A DNA stretch of 64,000 nucleotides, taken from Candidimonas nitroreducens. Lineage in GTDB: Bacteria; Pseudomonadota; Gammaproteobacteria; Burkholderiales; Burkholderiaceae_B. The notes beneath the pieces are model-generated. The model did no database searches. It saw nothing but the letters and a program-made list of their open reading frames with translations, and was not told where the DNA came from. The stretch lies in NCBI RefSeq assembly GCF_002209565.1, contig NZ_NJIH01000014.1, positions 1 to 64,000 on the forward strand, read 5' to 3'. This document shows, one piece after another, positions 17,625-26,421 of the stretch; position 1 is the first letter of the stretch; every line of letters begins with the position of its first letter. Both the position numbers and the translations under genes were made by a program.

Positions 17625-17965
17625 GAATAGCCTATGATATGTATATATTTAAATAAAAAATTCTCTAGTGCGACGTGATCGCACCGGCCTAGCAACTTGC
17701 CTCGCTCTAAGTCGGTGTTTCTGGGCCTGTGCGGCGCCATGACCACGTCAGCGTCTGCGGCGATCATCGTGGCAATCAGCCAGTAGAACGAACCCAGCCA
17801 GGCGGCCGGAAGTGCGGAAGTTCGGGATGCAATCCAGCGCGCCCGTCCCCAGTCTCGGCCAGATCATGCTGGGTGCTACTATGAAGCCCTCATTGACTTG
17901 CCGCCACCCTTTGTATCCGACTGCTCGGAATGACGGCTGGCAGGCTCTGCTGACTCAAATCGCAC
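17625..17965. other. Intergenic region upstream of the LysR gene of the CoA cluster
   Basis: The first 50 bases are very AT-rich (TATGTATATATTTAAATAAA). The rest is GC-rich without a credible complete gene; minus-strand reading gives GSFYWLIATMIAADADVV, possibly a scrap of a membrane protein. The promoter of the LysR gene should be in the last 100 bases. Confidence 0.4.
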
Positions 17966-18853
17966 ATGAAATTTCGATTACGCCAGATGGAAGTGTTTCG
18001 GGCGGTGATGGTGACTGGTTCGATCAACGGCGCAGCGAAATTGCTGTTTATTTCCCAGCCCGCCATCAGCAGGATGATCGCTCATACCGAACAGTCTCTG
18101 GGGTTCACGTTGTTCAACCGAACCAAAGGCAAGCTGATCCCGACGTTCGAGGGCGAGGCGTTGTTCCGCGAAGTAGAAACCCTGTACCAGACCGCGATGC
18201 GAGTGGACGAGTTCGCCATCGACCTGGCCAAGGGGCCCACGGGAACGCTGAACGTCTGTTCTAGTCCTTGCCTGAGCTATGCCGTGATGCCCGAGGCCAT
18301 CGCGCGCTTTACGCAACGCTATCCGCGTATCGGAATCAACTATCATACGGCGCTGATGCATACCATGGCGGCCGAAGTGCTGAGCAACAAGGTCGATCTG
18401 CTGGTATCGGTACAGCCGCTCGAGCATCCCAATTTGACGGTCGAGTCGTTCATGAGCGGCCGGATGGTATGTGTCGTGCCCGACCACCATGCGCTGGCGT
18501 CGCTAGAGGTCGTCAGCCTGGCCGATCTGGCGAATCACCCGCTGATCACGCATCACGAAAACATCCAGTTCGGTCAGATGGTCGCGGCGGCCTTTGATGC
18601 CGCCGGGGTGCCGCTCACACGCCACATCACGATCCTGCAGACCGAGATCGCATGTTCCCTGGTGCGCGCCGGGGTGGGCACGGGAATCGTCGACGAGTAC
18701 ACTGCGCGTGGCGGGGTGTGGCCGGGCCTGCAGATACGCCCGCTGCGCGAAGAAATCCCGCTGATGCCCAGCATCATCCGATCGGTGTTCGGCCGTCCTG
18801 CCGTGCACGTCGACAAGTTCATTGAGATCTTGCGGGAACTGCACGGCGCGTAA
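17966..18853 (+). CDS. LysR-family regulator of the adjacent CoA catabolic cluster
   Basis: 295 residues with an N-terminal winged helix (MKFRLRQMEVFRAVMVTGSI, then NGAAKLLFISQPAISRMIAHTE) and a typical effector domain. It lies on the same strand just upstream of six catabolic genes. The two near-identical elements before the Bug gene (18906) and the acyl-CoA dehydrogenase gene (21001) are good candidates for its binding sites. A truncated and frameshifted paralogue lies at 29845-30682 (minus). The ligand is unknown; it is probably the transported acid or its CoA ester. Confidence 0.92.
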   Translation: MKFRLRQMEVFRAVMVTGSINGAAKLLFISQPAISRMIAHTEQSLGFTLFNRTKGKLIPTFEGEALFREVETLYQTAMRVDEFAIDLAKGPTGTLNVCSSPCLSYAVMPEAIARFTQRYPRIGINYHTALMHTMAAEVLSNKVDLLVSVQPLEHPNLTVESFMSGRMVCVVPDHHALASLEVVSLADLANHPLITHHENIQFGQMVAAAFDAAGVPLTRHITILQTEIACSLVRAGVGTGIVDEYTARGGVWPGLQIRPLREEIPLMPSIIRSVFGRPAVHVDKFIEILRELHGA

Positions 18854-18905
18854 AGCCGATAGCGGGTCGTGGGACGATGCCCGGTCGGGCGCGCTGCCGT
18901 CGGGG

Positions 18906-18951
18906 GATAACAGTAAGGCATAACGCGCAGCCAAAACGGCAATTGTTCGGG
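18906..18951 (+). promoter_or_regulatory. Repeated regulatory element, copy 1 (before the Bug gene)
   Basis: This segment begins GATAACAGTAAGGCATA and includes GCAGCCA and GCAATTG. It matches the element at 20885-20930 at 30 of the first 40 positions without gaps. It lies 120 bases upstream of the Bug start codon; the other copy lies 116 bases upstream of the acyl-CoA dehydrogenase start. The equal placement suggests an activator site, probably for the LysR protein encoded at 17966. Confidence 0.65.
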
Positions 18952-19025
18952 GAGTTTCCGCTACGTAACATAGGCGCTGCTCCGGCTCTCGTGCCGGACA
19001 ACGTCATAGAACGAGAGGAGACAAC

Positions 19026-20006
19026 ATGAAAACCCTGATGCATATTGGCGCGTGTCTGTTCGCATGCATGGTTCTGCCCATTTCTGCCTGGGCCTGGGAA
19101 CCGGTCAAGCCCATACAACTCATCGTGGGCTTCAGCGCGGGCGGCGGCACGGATCTCATTGCCCGCGCGCTTGCCATCGGCGCTAAGGAAGTAATGCCGC
19201 AACCCATCGTGGTGGTGAATCGGCCAGGCGCGTCCGGTGTGATCGCGGCCGAAAAAGTCGCGCACGCCGCACCGGACGGCTATACGCTGCTGGTGGCGGG
19301 CGGCAGCGAAAGCACTTCGCTGCCCAATTACCAGCAGGTGCCGTATACCCTGTCGAAGGATTTCCGGCCCATCATCCACGTCATACGCTTGCGCACCATG
19401 CTGGCGGTCAAGGCAGACAGCAAGATACACACCTTTGCCGACCTCGTGGCCTATGCCAAGGCGAATCCCGGAAAGCTGATGTACGGCACCTCCGGGGTCG
19501 GCAGCCTTACGCATTCGATGATGCTGTTGGTTAACAGGGCCGCCGGCATCGACACGCGGCATGTTCCGTACAAGGGGGATGCCGATGTGATGACGGCATT
19601 ACTGAGCGGCCAGGTGCAGATTGCCCTGGGATCGCCCGACCAGATGAAGCCGTGGATAGACAGTGGCAAGATGCGGCCCCTGACGCTCAGTTCCAACGAT
19701 CGCTATCCGGGACTGCCGAATGTGCCGACGCTGAAAGAACTGGGCTACGACATCTACCTCGAGAACATGAAGGGCATCGTGGCGCCGGCGGGTTTGCCGG
19801 ACGACGTCTATGCCTACCTCAACCAGCACTTGCATCAGGCCATGCAGACTCAGGCGTTCAAGACGGCCGTGGCGCGCAGCAACTTCGAGGTGCTGTACAT
19901 GGACGGCCCGACTTTCGGCGCAGCCATGCAGAAAATGTCGAACGGAATCGCCGCCGCGCTGGACAAGTCTGTTACCAAGGTATCCCAGGCGAACGCCGGA
20001 AAATAA
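19026..20006 (+). CDS. Bug-family periplasmic substrate-binding protein
   Basis: 326 residues, signal peptide ending WAWE. Bug features: GFSAGGGTDLIAR, NRPGASGVIAAEKVA, APDGYTLL, YKGDADVMTALL. A strong GAGAGGAG precedes the ATG. It is the first gene of a cluster that continues with enoyl-CoA hydratase after a single spacer base, so receptor and catabolic enzymes are translated from one message. It probably captures the carboxylate that the two downstream CoA-transferases activate. No TctA/TctB permease genes are present in the window. Confidence 0.93.
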   Translation: MKTLMHIGACLFACMVLPISAWAWEPVKPIQLIVGFSAGGGTDLIARALAIGAKEVMPQPIVVVNRPGASGVIAAEKVAHAAPDGYTLLVAGGSESTSLPNYQQVPYTLSKDFRPIIHVIRLRTMLAVKADSKIHTFADLVAYAKANPGKLMYGTSGVGSLTHSMMLLVNRAAGIDTRHVPYKGDADVMTALLSGQVQIALGSPDQMKPWIDSGKMRPLTLSSNDRYPGLPNVPTLKELGYDIYLENMKGIVAPAGLPDDVYAYLNQHLHQAMQTQAFKTAVARSNFEVLYMDGPTFGAAMQKMSNGIAAALDKSVTKVSQANAGK

Positions 20007-20007
20007 C

Positions 20008-20796
20008 ATGCCGCCCATCGACGAAAGCAGGGTCGTGCGGGTGGAGTCGCCCGCCGACGGCGTGCGGCTGCTGCGGGTAGACCGTCCGGCCGCCCGTAAC
20101 GCATTGAGCATGGAAGTGCGCCGTCAACTGGCCGGCTACCTGGGCGAGTGCGCGCGATCGACCGAGGTGCGGTGCGTGGTGCTGGCGGGAAACCCGCAGG
20201 CCTTTGCCGCGGGCGCCGACATCAAGGAAATGGCCGACGCCGGTACTGTCGACATGATGAAGCGCGGCGTGCTCGATCTCTGGCGCGCGACAGCGGCTTG
20301 TCCCAAACCCGTGATCGCGGCGGTGCGGGGCTACGCGCTGGGCGGCGGCTGCGAGTTGGCCCAACTGTGCGACATCATCGTCGCGGGCCGATCCGCCAAG
20401 TTCGGCCAGCCCGAGATAAAGATCGGCATCATGCCGGGAGGCGGCGGCACACAGCGCCTGACCGCCGCTGTTGGAAAACACAAGGCCTTGCGCTATTTGC
20501 TGACAGGCGATGTCTTCGGGGCCGACGAAGCTTTTGCGATGGGCCTGGTCAGCGAAGTCGTGGCCGATGATGCGGTCGAGCCGACGGCCATCGCCATGGC
20601 CTGCCGGATCGCCGCCATGCCGCCGCTGGCGGCAGAGTTGATCAAGGACGTCGTGATGCGCGGCATGGATATGCCGCTCGAGGCCGCGTTGACGCTGGAA
20701 ACACGCGCCCTGCACCTGCTGTTCTCCACGCGCGACCAGAAAGAAGGCATGGCCGCTTTCATTGAAAAGCGTGCTCCGGCCTTTACCGGCACCTGA
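20008..20796 (+). CDS. Enoyl-CoA hydratase
   Basis: 262-residue crotonase-fold enzyme that hydrates 2-enoyl-CoA. Both catalytic glutamates of true hydratases are in place: GGGCELAQLCD and FGQPEIKIGIMPGGGG. The oxyanion motif FAAGADIKEM is also intact. ATG 20008 follows the Bug stop (20004-20006) by one base. With the acyl-CoA dehydrogenase downstream it would perform the dehydrogenation/hydration half of a beta-oxidation-like route on an imported acid. A separate promoter-like element and a 7-base hairpin (AGGCATG/CATGCCT, 20849-20865) separate it from the dehydrogenase. Confidence 0.93.
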   Translation: MPPIDESRVVRVESPADGVRLLRVDRPAARNALSMEVRRQLAGYLGECARSTEVRCVVLAGNPQAFAAGADIKEMADAGTVDMMKRGVLDLWRATAACPKPVIAAVRGYALGGGCELAQLCDIIVAGRSAKFGQPEIKIGIMPGGGGTQRLTAAVGKHKALRYLLTGDVFGADEAFAMGLVSEVVADDAVEPTAIAMACRIAAMPPLAAELIKDVVMRGMDMPLEAALTLETRALHLLFSTRDQKEGMAAFIEKRAPAFTGT

Positions 20797-20884
20797 CTCC
20801 GCCTGCCGTCGTTGTCCTGCTTCAATTCCAGATTGGCCGTGGGCAGCGAGGCATGCCGCATGCCTTGTCCGCGCGCGTCCCATC

Positions 20885-20930
20885 GATAACAACAAGGTAT
20901 AGGGTGCAGCCATATCCGCAATAGCCGGGC
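20885..20930 (+). promoter_or_regulatory. Repeated regulatory element, copy 2 (before the acyl-CoA dehydrogenase gene)
   Basis: It begins GATAACAACAAGGTATA and includes GCAGCCA and GCAATAG, mirroring 18906-18951 (30/40 identities, no gaps). It lies 116 bases before ATG 21001, marking a second promoter inside the cluster and implying that both half-operons answer to the same regulator. Confidence 0.65.
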
Positions 20931-21000
20931 CAAAGTGCCGTCTATAGAATGGCTTTTGCTTTCCGGTCTCAGCATACTCAACAAAAGGAGCAAGTCGGTA

Positions 21001-22176
21001 ATGGAGCAATTCGAGCGATTGATGGGGCGTCGCGAACTGGCGCCTTATTTGACGGCCGAGCAGTTCGAATTCCGGGAAAGCGTGCATCGCGCATTGACGC
21101 AGCACGCCACGCCGGACTACCTGCGCAGGCACGACGAAGAAAAGCGTTTCCCCGCCGAGCTTGTCGATCTCATGGCAAAGCAGGGCTGGTTCGCCGTGAC
21201 CCTGCCGGAAGAGTACGGCGGCGTGGGAGGCTACCTGGACATGATCGGCATGCTGGAGGTCATCGGCTACCACAGCAGCACGCTGGCGCGATACTGGAAC
21301 ATCAACGTCAATATGGTGGGCGGCGCGCTGGTGCAACTGGCGCCACTAGCCATCAAGCAGCATCTGCTGCCTCTGCTCGGCGAGGGCAAGACATTCTTCT
21401 CGTTCGCATTGAGCGAGAATGGCTCGGGCTCGGATGCCGCCAGCCTGAAAACCACGGCGGTGCGCCAGGGAGACGACTTCATCCTGAACGGCACCAAGAT
21501 GTGGATTACCGGCGCGGTCCAGGCCAACCATATCCTGCTCGCCTGTCGCACCCAGAAAGGCGAAGGCAAGCATGAAGGCATCAGCTTGTTGTTGGTGCCC
21601 AATCCCACTGCCGGCATGGAAGTCCGGCCCATCGATCTGCTGGGCGGCCATATGGTGCGGTCCTGCGAAATCAACTTTGTCGATGCGCGCGTATCCGGCG
21701 CCCAATTGATCGGCGACCTGCACCTGGGCTGGAAACAGTTGATGGGTGTGTTGGCCAAAGAGCGCATTGCCTTGTCGGCCATCGTGGTCGGCGCGGCGCA
21801 GGGTGCGCTGGATCTGGCGCTGAGCTACGCCAAAGAGCGCAAGCAGTTCGGCCGGTCGATCGCGTCTTTTCAGGCGATCAACCACCGTCTGGTCGAGCTG
21901 CAGACACAGATCGACTGCGCGCGCCTGCTGACGTATCGGGGCGCGAGCCTTCTGGCTGCCGGCCAGCCCTGCAACGTCGAATCCGCGCAAGCGAAATTCT
22001 TCGCCGGCGACACCTATATGAAGATGGCGATGGAAGGCCTGCAGATCATGGGGGCCAATGGCTATTCGATGGAATACGCCATGCAGCGCCATTTCCGCGA
22101 AGCCAAAGTCTTCCAGATCCTGGGCGGAACCGGCGAGATCCTGCGCAATATCGTTGCCCGCGAACTCGTTAACTGA
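21001..22176 (+). CDS. Acyl-CoA dehydrogenase
   Basis: 391-residue FAD enzyme that oxidises an acyl-CoA to the 2-enoyl-CoA. Family motifs: FALSENGSGSDAASLKT, LNGTKMWITGA, YAKERKQFGRSIASFQAI. The C-terminal position that holds the catalytic Glu in short/medium-chain enzymes reads ILGGTGEIL (Gly). A Glu is found instead at 254 in LAKERIAL, the position used by isovaleryl-CoA and long-chain dehydrogenases, which hints at a branched substrate (inference). The start is ATG 21001 behind AAGGAG; an upstream in-frame extension is unlike the family. Confidence 0.93.
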   Translation: MEQFERLMGRRELAPYLTAEQFEFRESVHRALTQHATPDYLRRHDEEKRFPAELVDLMAKQGWFAVTLPEEYGGVGGYLDMIGMLEVIGYHSSTLARYWNINVNMVGGALVQLAPLAIKQHLLPLLGEGKTFFSFALSENGSGSDAASLKTTAVRQGDDFILNGTKMWITGAVQANHILLACRTQKGEGKHEGISLLLVPNPTAGMEVRPIDLLGGHMVRSCEINFVDARVSGAQLIGDLHLGWKQLMGVLAKERIALSAIVVGAAQGALDLALSYAKERKQFGRSIASFQAINHRLVELQTQIDCARLLTYRGASLLAAGQPCNVESAQAKFFAGDTYMKMAMEGLQIMGANGYSMEYAMQRHFREAKVFQILGGTGEILRNIVARELVN

Positions 22177-22193
22177 ACAGGAGCCGGTTGAAT

Positions 22194-23888
22194 ATGGAAG
22201 TTATTGAATGCAGTGCCGATGTCATCGTGGTCGGCGGTGGCGGCGCGGCCAGCCGGGCCGCGCTGTCGGCTCGGCAGCAGGGCGCCGAGGTTCGGTTGTT
22301 GACCAAGACGGCATTCCAGCAGGGCGGCAGCACGGTGCACGGCGCCAGCGAGATCATGAGCATGGGCGCGGCCGGTTTCGGCGTGGCCGATGATAGTCCG
22401 CGCAAGCACTTCGAAGACACCATGCGCGCGGGGCGGGGCTTCATCGACGAGTCGCTGGTAAGCGTCCTGGCCGAGGAAGCGCCCCATCGCATCCGAGACC
22501 TGATGGCGCTGGGAGTGCCGTTCGATCGCGAGCGCGCGGGGCCCAAGCTGATCCAGAGCGATTTCGGCAGTTATGCCCGCGCGCTTGGGGTGCGCGGAAA
22601 AACCGGCAAGGCTTTTGTGCAGGCATTGTCGCAGGCGATGCTGCAGGCCGGAGTCTGCGTGGACGAGCACATCGCGCTAGTCGACTTGATCCGGGATGCC
22701 GAAGGCGCCATCGCCGGCGTGCTGGGCTATCACGCAAAAGCGCGGAAACTGGTGCAATACCGGGCGCCATCGGTGATTCTGGGAACCGGAGGGCTACATG
22801 GCGCCTTCGAGCTGCAGGTCTCGACCGCCGAGATGACGGGCGACGGCCAGGCAATCTGTTATCGGCACGGCGCCGAGCTGGTGAACATGGAGTTCCATCA
22901 ACTGGGCCCGGCGCTTATCCATCCTTATGTGCAGCTTTTCAGCGGGTCTTCATTTCGCCTGCAACCGAAGCTGATGAACGGCAGTGGCCGGGAGTTCCTG
23001 CGGGATTATCTGCCGCCTGAGGCTACGCTGGACGCGGTCTACGAAGCGAAGAGCTTTCCGTTCACCACTGCCAATATTTCCCGGTTTATCGATATCTCCA
23101 TGGCGCGCGAGGTGGCCGAAGGCCGCGGATCGCCGCACGGCGGGGTGTATTTTTCGTTCGCACATGTGAATGCTGACGCCTTGGCCCGGGTGCTGCCGAA
23201 CACCATCAGTTGGCTGAGCGCGCGCGGTATCGATATCGCGGCCGATCCACTGGAAGTAGGAGTGGTTTTCCAGTGCATGAACGGTGGGGTGCGGATGATC
23301 GATCCGGACGGCCAGAGCACGGTGCCCGGCCTGTTCGTGATCGGCGAGCTCGCCGGTGGCGTGCGCGGGCCCGATCGTCCAGGCGGAAATTCGCTGGCCG
23401 AAGGTCAGGTATTTGGGCATCGCAGCGGCGTGGCGGCGGCGCGTCGGGCCTTGGCCGGATCAGGCAAGTACCGCCCGTCACCGGCAACACTTGATTCGAC
23501 GCTAGGCGAACTGAGCCAGCTGGCATCGCATCCCAAGGCGTCGGCGCAGCTTGCCGTTATGGCGAGCGAGGTTCGCCGTGCCATGCAGCAGCATTGCCTC
23601 GTCGAAAAGACGGGCGAGGGCCTGTGCACGGCTTTGGCCACTATGCGTGCCGTGCAGGATCACATCGCCGCCGGCATGGGCGTGGGGCCCGATACGCTGA
23701 TGGACGTTCTGAGCGTACGCAATATGGCGCAGGCCAGCGAATTGGTACTGCGCGCCTGCCTGAATCGCGAAGAGACGCGAGGCGCGCACTACCGGCTCGA
23801 TCACCTCGACACCGATCCCGGCTTGGCGCACAGCTACACCCTGCGGCGCGGCGAGGCCGGGCCGACGATTACGCGACTCGATTACTGA
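22194..23888 (+). CDS. FAD-dependent oxidoreductase of the fumarate reductase/succinate dehydrogenase flavoprotein family
   Basis: 564 residues from ATG 22194 (TTG 22188 also possible). The Rossmann motif VIVVGGGGAASRAALSA is at the N-terminus, QGGSTVHGASEIMSMG follows, and GELAGGVRGPDRPGGNSLAEGQVFG near residue 400 resembles the GExAGGxHGxNRLGGNSL region of SdhA/FrdA/NadB. The C-terminal helical domain carries the LNREETRGAHYRLDH pattern. No iron-sulfur or membrane-anchor partner is adjacent, so it may act as a soluble oxidase/reductase or use another carrier. It starts 18 bases after the acyl-CoA dehydrogenase, so the two are probably functionally linked. Confidence 0.88.
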   Translation: MEVIECSADVIVVGGGGAASRAALSARQQGAEVRLLTKTAFQQGGSTVHGASEIMSMGAAGFGVADDSPRKHFEDTMRAGRGFIDESLVSVLAEEAPHRIRDLMALGVPFDRERAGPKLIQSDFGSYARALGVRGKTGKAFVQALSQAMLQAGVCVDEHIALVDLIRDAEGAIAGVLGYHAKARKLVQYRAPSVILGTGGLHGAFELQVSTAEMTGDGQAICYRHGAELVNMEFHQLGPALIHPYVQLFSGSSFRLQPKLMNGSGREFLRDYLPPEATLDAVYEAKSFPFTTANISRFIDISMAREVAEGRGSPHGGVYFSFAHVNADALARVLPNTISWLSARGIDIAADPLEVGVVFQCMNGGVRMIDPDGQSTVPGLFVIGELAGGVRGPDRPGGNSLAEGQVFGHRSGVAAARRALAGSGKYRPSPATLDSTLGELSQLASHPKASAQLAVMASEVRRAMQQHCLVEKTGEGLCTALATMRAVQDHIAAGMGVGPDTLMDVLSVRNMAQASELVLRACLNREETRGAHYRLDHLDTDPGLAHSYTLRRGEAGPTITRLDY

Positions 23889-23912
23889 CTCTTTTCTCTT
23901 CAGGAACCCTCC

Positions 23913-25136
23913 ATGGCCGATAATCCTGTCCAACCGCTTTCGGGCTATCGTGTACTCGACCTGACAGTCATGACCGCGGGGCCGCTGGGTACGATGATGC
24001 TCGGCGACATGGGCGCCGAAGTCATCAAGATCGAAGAACTGTCGGCCGGTGAGCTGTCGCGCAGCATGGGCACCGTGTACATAGGTGCCCAGAGTGTGAA
24101 TTTTCTTTCTCAGAATCGCAACAAGCGCAGCGTCCGTCTGGATCTGAAGTCCGACGACGGTAGGCAGGCGTTTCTGCGCATGGCGGCCGCCGCCGATGTC
24201 GTTACCGAGAACTTCCGGCCCGGTACGATGGATCGCCTGGGTATCGGCTATGACGCCGTCCGCGCGGTCAATCCGCGTATCGTGTTCGCCAGTATTTCCG
24301 CGTTCGGGCAAGACGGGCCATACGCGCATCTGCCCGCCAACGATCCGATCGTGCAGGCGCTCAGCGGAGTGATGGAAATGACCGGGCACCCCGACAGCGG
24401 GGCCGCCCGGGTGGGCACTCCCATGCCGGATTTTAATGCTGCCGCCTTGCTGGCGTTTTCGGTGGCGGCCGCGCTGTTGCATCGCGAGCGCACCGGGCAG
24501 GGGCAGCGGCTGGATCTTTCCTTGCTGGGCGCGACCATATTCAGCACGGTGCCGCGCGACGGCGAAACGCTCGTCACCGGCAAGGCCCCGCCCCGGCTGG
24601 GCAGCGGCCATCCCAGTTTCTGCCCTTACCGGAATTTCGTCAGCCAGGACGGCATCGTTTTCTTCCTGGCTTGCTTCACCGAGAAATTCTGGTCTTCGCT
24701 GTGCAAGGCGCTGGAACGCAGCGACCTGGCCGCCGACCCGCGCAGCGCGACCAATGTTGCCCGGTGCGCCAACCGCGATTTCGTCGATGCCGAACTGCAA
24801 CGCGAATTCGGGCGGTGCGGCATTGATGAACTGCTTGCCCTGTTCGCGCGCTTCAATGTGCCGGCCGCGCGGGTACAAGACCTGGCCTATGCGCTACGCC
24901 ATGATCCGCAAGTGGCGCACAACAAGACCCTGATCGAGATCGAGCATCCCACAGTGGGCAAATTCGAGATGCTGGCCTTTCCGGTGAACTTCCATGGTTC
25001 GCCGGCGCAGTATCGCCGCCCGGCCCCGCGCCTGGGGCAGCACACCCTGGAAGTGCTGCAGGATTTCGGCTTCGACAGCGCCGAAATAGACAGGCTGCTG
25101 AGCATGCGTGTGGTGGCTGGGATGGATCAGGATTGA
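23913..25136 (+). CDS. CaiB/BaiF family CoA-transferase (first of two)
   Basis: 407-residue family III CoA-transferase, which moves CoA from a donor thioester to an organic acid through an aspartyl-CoA anhydride. The N-terminal motif is RVLDLTVMTAGPLGTMMLGDMGAEVIKIE. The likely catalytic Asp is D173 in TPMPDFNAAALLA, matching Asp169 of formyl-CoA transferase. It lies 24 bases after the flavoprotein and 31 bases before a second, divergent CoA-transferase. A pair of distinct transferases may form a heteromer or act on substrate and intermediate. Confidence 0.93.
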   Translation: MADNPVQPLSGYRVLDLTVMTAGPLGTMMLGDMGAEVIKIEELSAGELSRSMGTVYIGAQSVNFLSQNRNKRSVRLDLKSDDGRQAFLRMAAAADVVTENFRPGTMDRLGIGYDAVRAVNPRIVFASISAFGQDGPYAHLPANDPIVQALSGVMEMTGHPDSGAARVGTPMPDFNAAALLAFSVAAALLHRERTGQGQRLDLSLLGATIFSTVPRDGETLVTGKAPPRLGSGHPSFCPYRNFVSQDGIVFFLACFTEKFWSSLCKALERSDLAADPRSATNVARCANRDFVDAELQREFGRCGIDELLALFARFNVPAARVQDLAYALRHDPQVAHNKTLIEIEHPTVGKFEMLAFPVNFHGSPAQYRRPAPRLGQHTLEVLQDFGFDSAEIDRLLSMRVVAGMDQD

Positions 25137-25167
25137 CGTCCCGAAAACGACTACAGGACTATGGTTC

Positions 25168-26358
25168 ATGAAAACGCTTCCTCTCGAAGGTGTGGTGGTG
25201 CTGGATCTTTCCCGGCAGCTTCCCGGCCCTGTCGCCACACAGATGCTGGCCGACTTCGGCGCCGATGTGATCAAGATTGAAGACACTCGCCAGGGCGACG
25301 ATTTCCGTCGCGTCGAGCCGCTGGTACAGGGCGTGTCCACGCGGCATATGATGCTGAACCGAAATAAGCGCGGCCTGGCGATAGACCTCAAGTCCGCCGA
25401 CGGCCGCGCGATATTCCTGGGCCTGGCCCGACGCGCGGATGTGGTATTCGAGCAGTTCCGGCCCGGCGTGGTCGAGCGGCTTGGCATTCACTATGACGCG
25501 GTGCGCGTGGTGAATCCGAAAATCGTCTATTGTGCGCTATCGGGTTTCGGGCAACATGGGCCGCTGCGCGACGTGGTCGCGCATGATCCCAATTACCTGT
25601 CCATCAGCGGAATTCTGAGCCTGCTGGGAAGGCGAGGCGGCCCGCCCGCAATGAGCGGCCCGCAGATTTCGGATTTGACCGCGGCCAGCATGGCGACCAT
25701 CGGTATCTTGATGGCGCTGCGCCGGGCCGAAAAAACCGGCGAAGGCGAGTACATTGATATCGCGTTGTTCGACAGCGCATTTTCGCTGGCAGTCACCGCC
25801 CTGTCCAGCTACGTGGGTAGCGGTACGGCGCCGGTTCGCGGCCAGGAGCGGCACAATGGCCGCTACCCGTGGTCGGACATCTATGAAACGGCGGATGGCG
25901 GCTACATCACTTTGTCAGCGATAGAGCCGCACTTTTATCGGAACCTATGCCAGGCTCTGGGCCACCCCGAATGGTCGGAGCTTCAATATGCGGACGACGC
26001 GCAGCAGGAATCCATTCGCGAGACGTTGCGTGTCTTGTTCCTGACACGTACGCGCGACGAGTGGTTCGAACAATTGAAAGACAAGGAGGTTTGCATCAGC
26101 CCCGTTCTGTCCGTGGCCGAAGCGGCGCAGAGCGAGCAGGTTCAGGCTCGGGAGTGCCTGGTTCCGCACCGTCATCCGGTTGCGGGTGACACCCAGTTGC
26201 TGGCGACCCCGATTCGCTTCAAGCATGCGCCGGCCTCGATCCGCCGGCACGCGCCCGCATTGGGGGAACACTCGGTCGAAGTCTTGAAATTGCTCGGCTT
26301 TCAGGCGGAGAAAATCGAGGATCTGTTGGCTCGGGGGGTCGTGCGCGCGTCAGCCTGA
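25168..26358 (+). CDS. CaiB/BaiF family CoA-transferase (second of two)
   Basis: 396-residue family III CoA-transferase starting MKTLPLEGVVVLDLSRQLPG. The catalytic Asp is probably D169 in GPQISDLTAASMA. It clearly differs from the preceding gene product, so this is not a recent duplication. It is the last gene of the cluster; an 18-base palindromic terminator follows 70 bases later. The ATG at 25161 is out of frame; ATG 25168 has only a weak ribosome site (CAGGAC). Confidence 0.93.
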   Translation: MKTLPLEGVVVLDLSRQLPGPVATQMLADFGADVIKIEDTRQGDDFRRVEPLVQGVSTRHMMLNRNKRGLAIDLKSADGRAIFLGLARRADVVFEQFRPGVVERLGIHYDAVRVVNPKIVYCALSGFGQHGPLRDVVAHDPNYLSISGILSLLGRRGGPPAMSGPQISDLTAASMATIGILMALRRAEKTGEGEYIDIALFDSAFSLAVTALSSYVGSGTAPVRGQERHNGRYPWSDIYETADGGYITLSAIEPHFYRNLCQALGHPEWSELQYADDAQQESIRETLRVLFLTRTRDEWFEQLKDKEVCISPVLSVAEAAQSEQVQARECLVPHRHPVAGDTQLLATPIRFKHAPASIRRHAPALGEHSVEVLKLLGFQAEKIEDLLARGVVRASA

Positions 26359-26421
26359 CTGACGGCCGACTTGCTGCTTGCATTTTGCTAGCAGCGATGC
26401 AAGGGCGGGTGCTAGGCCACA

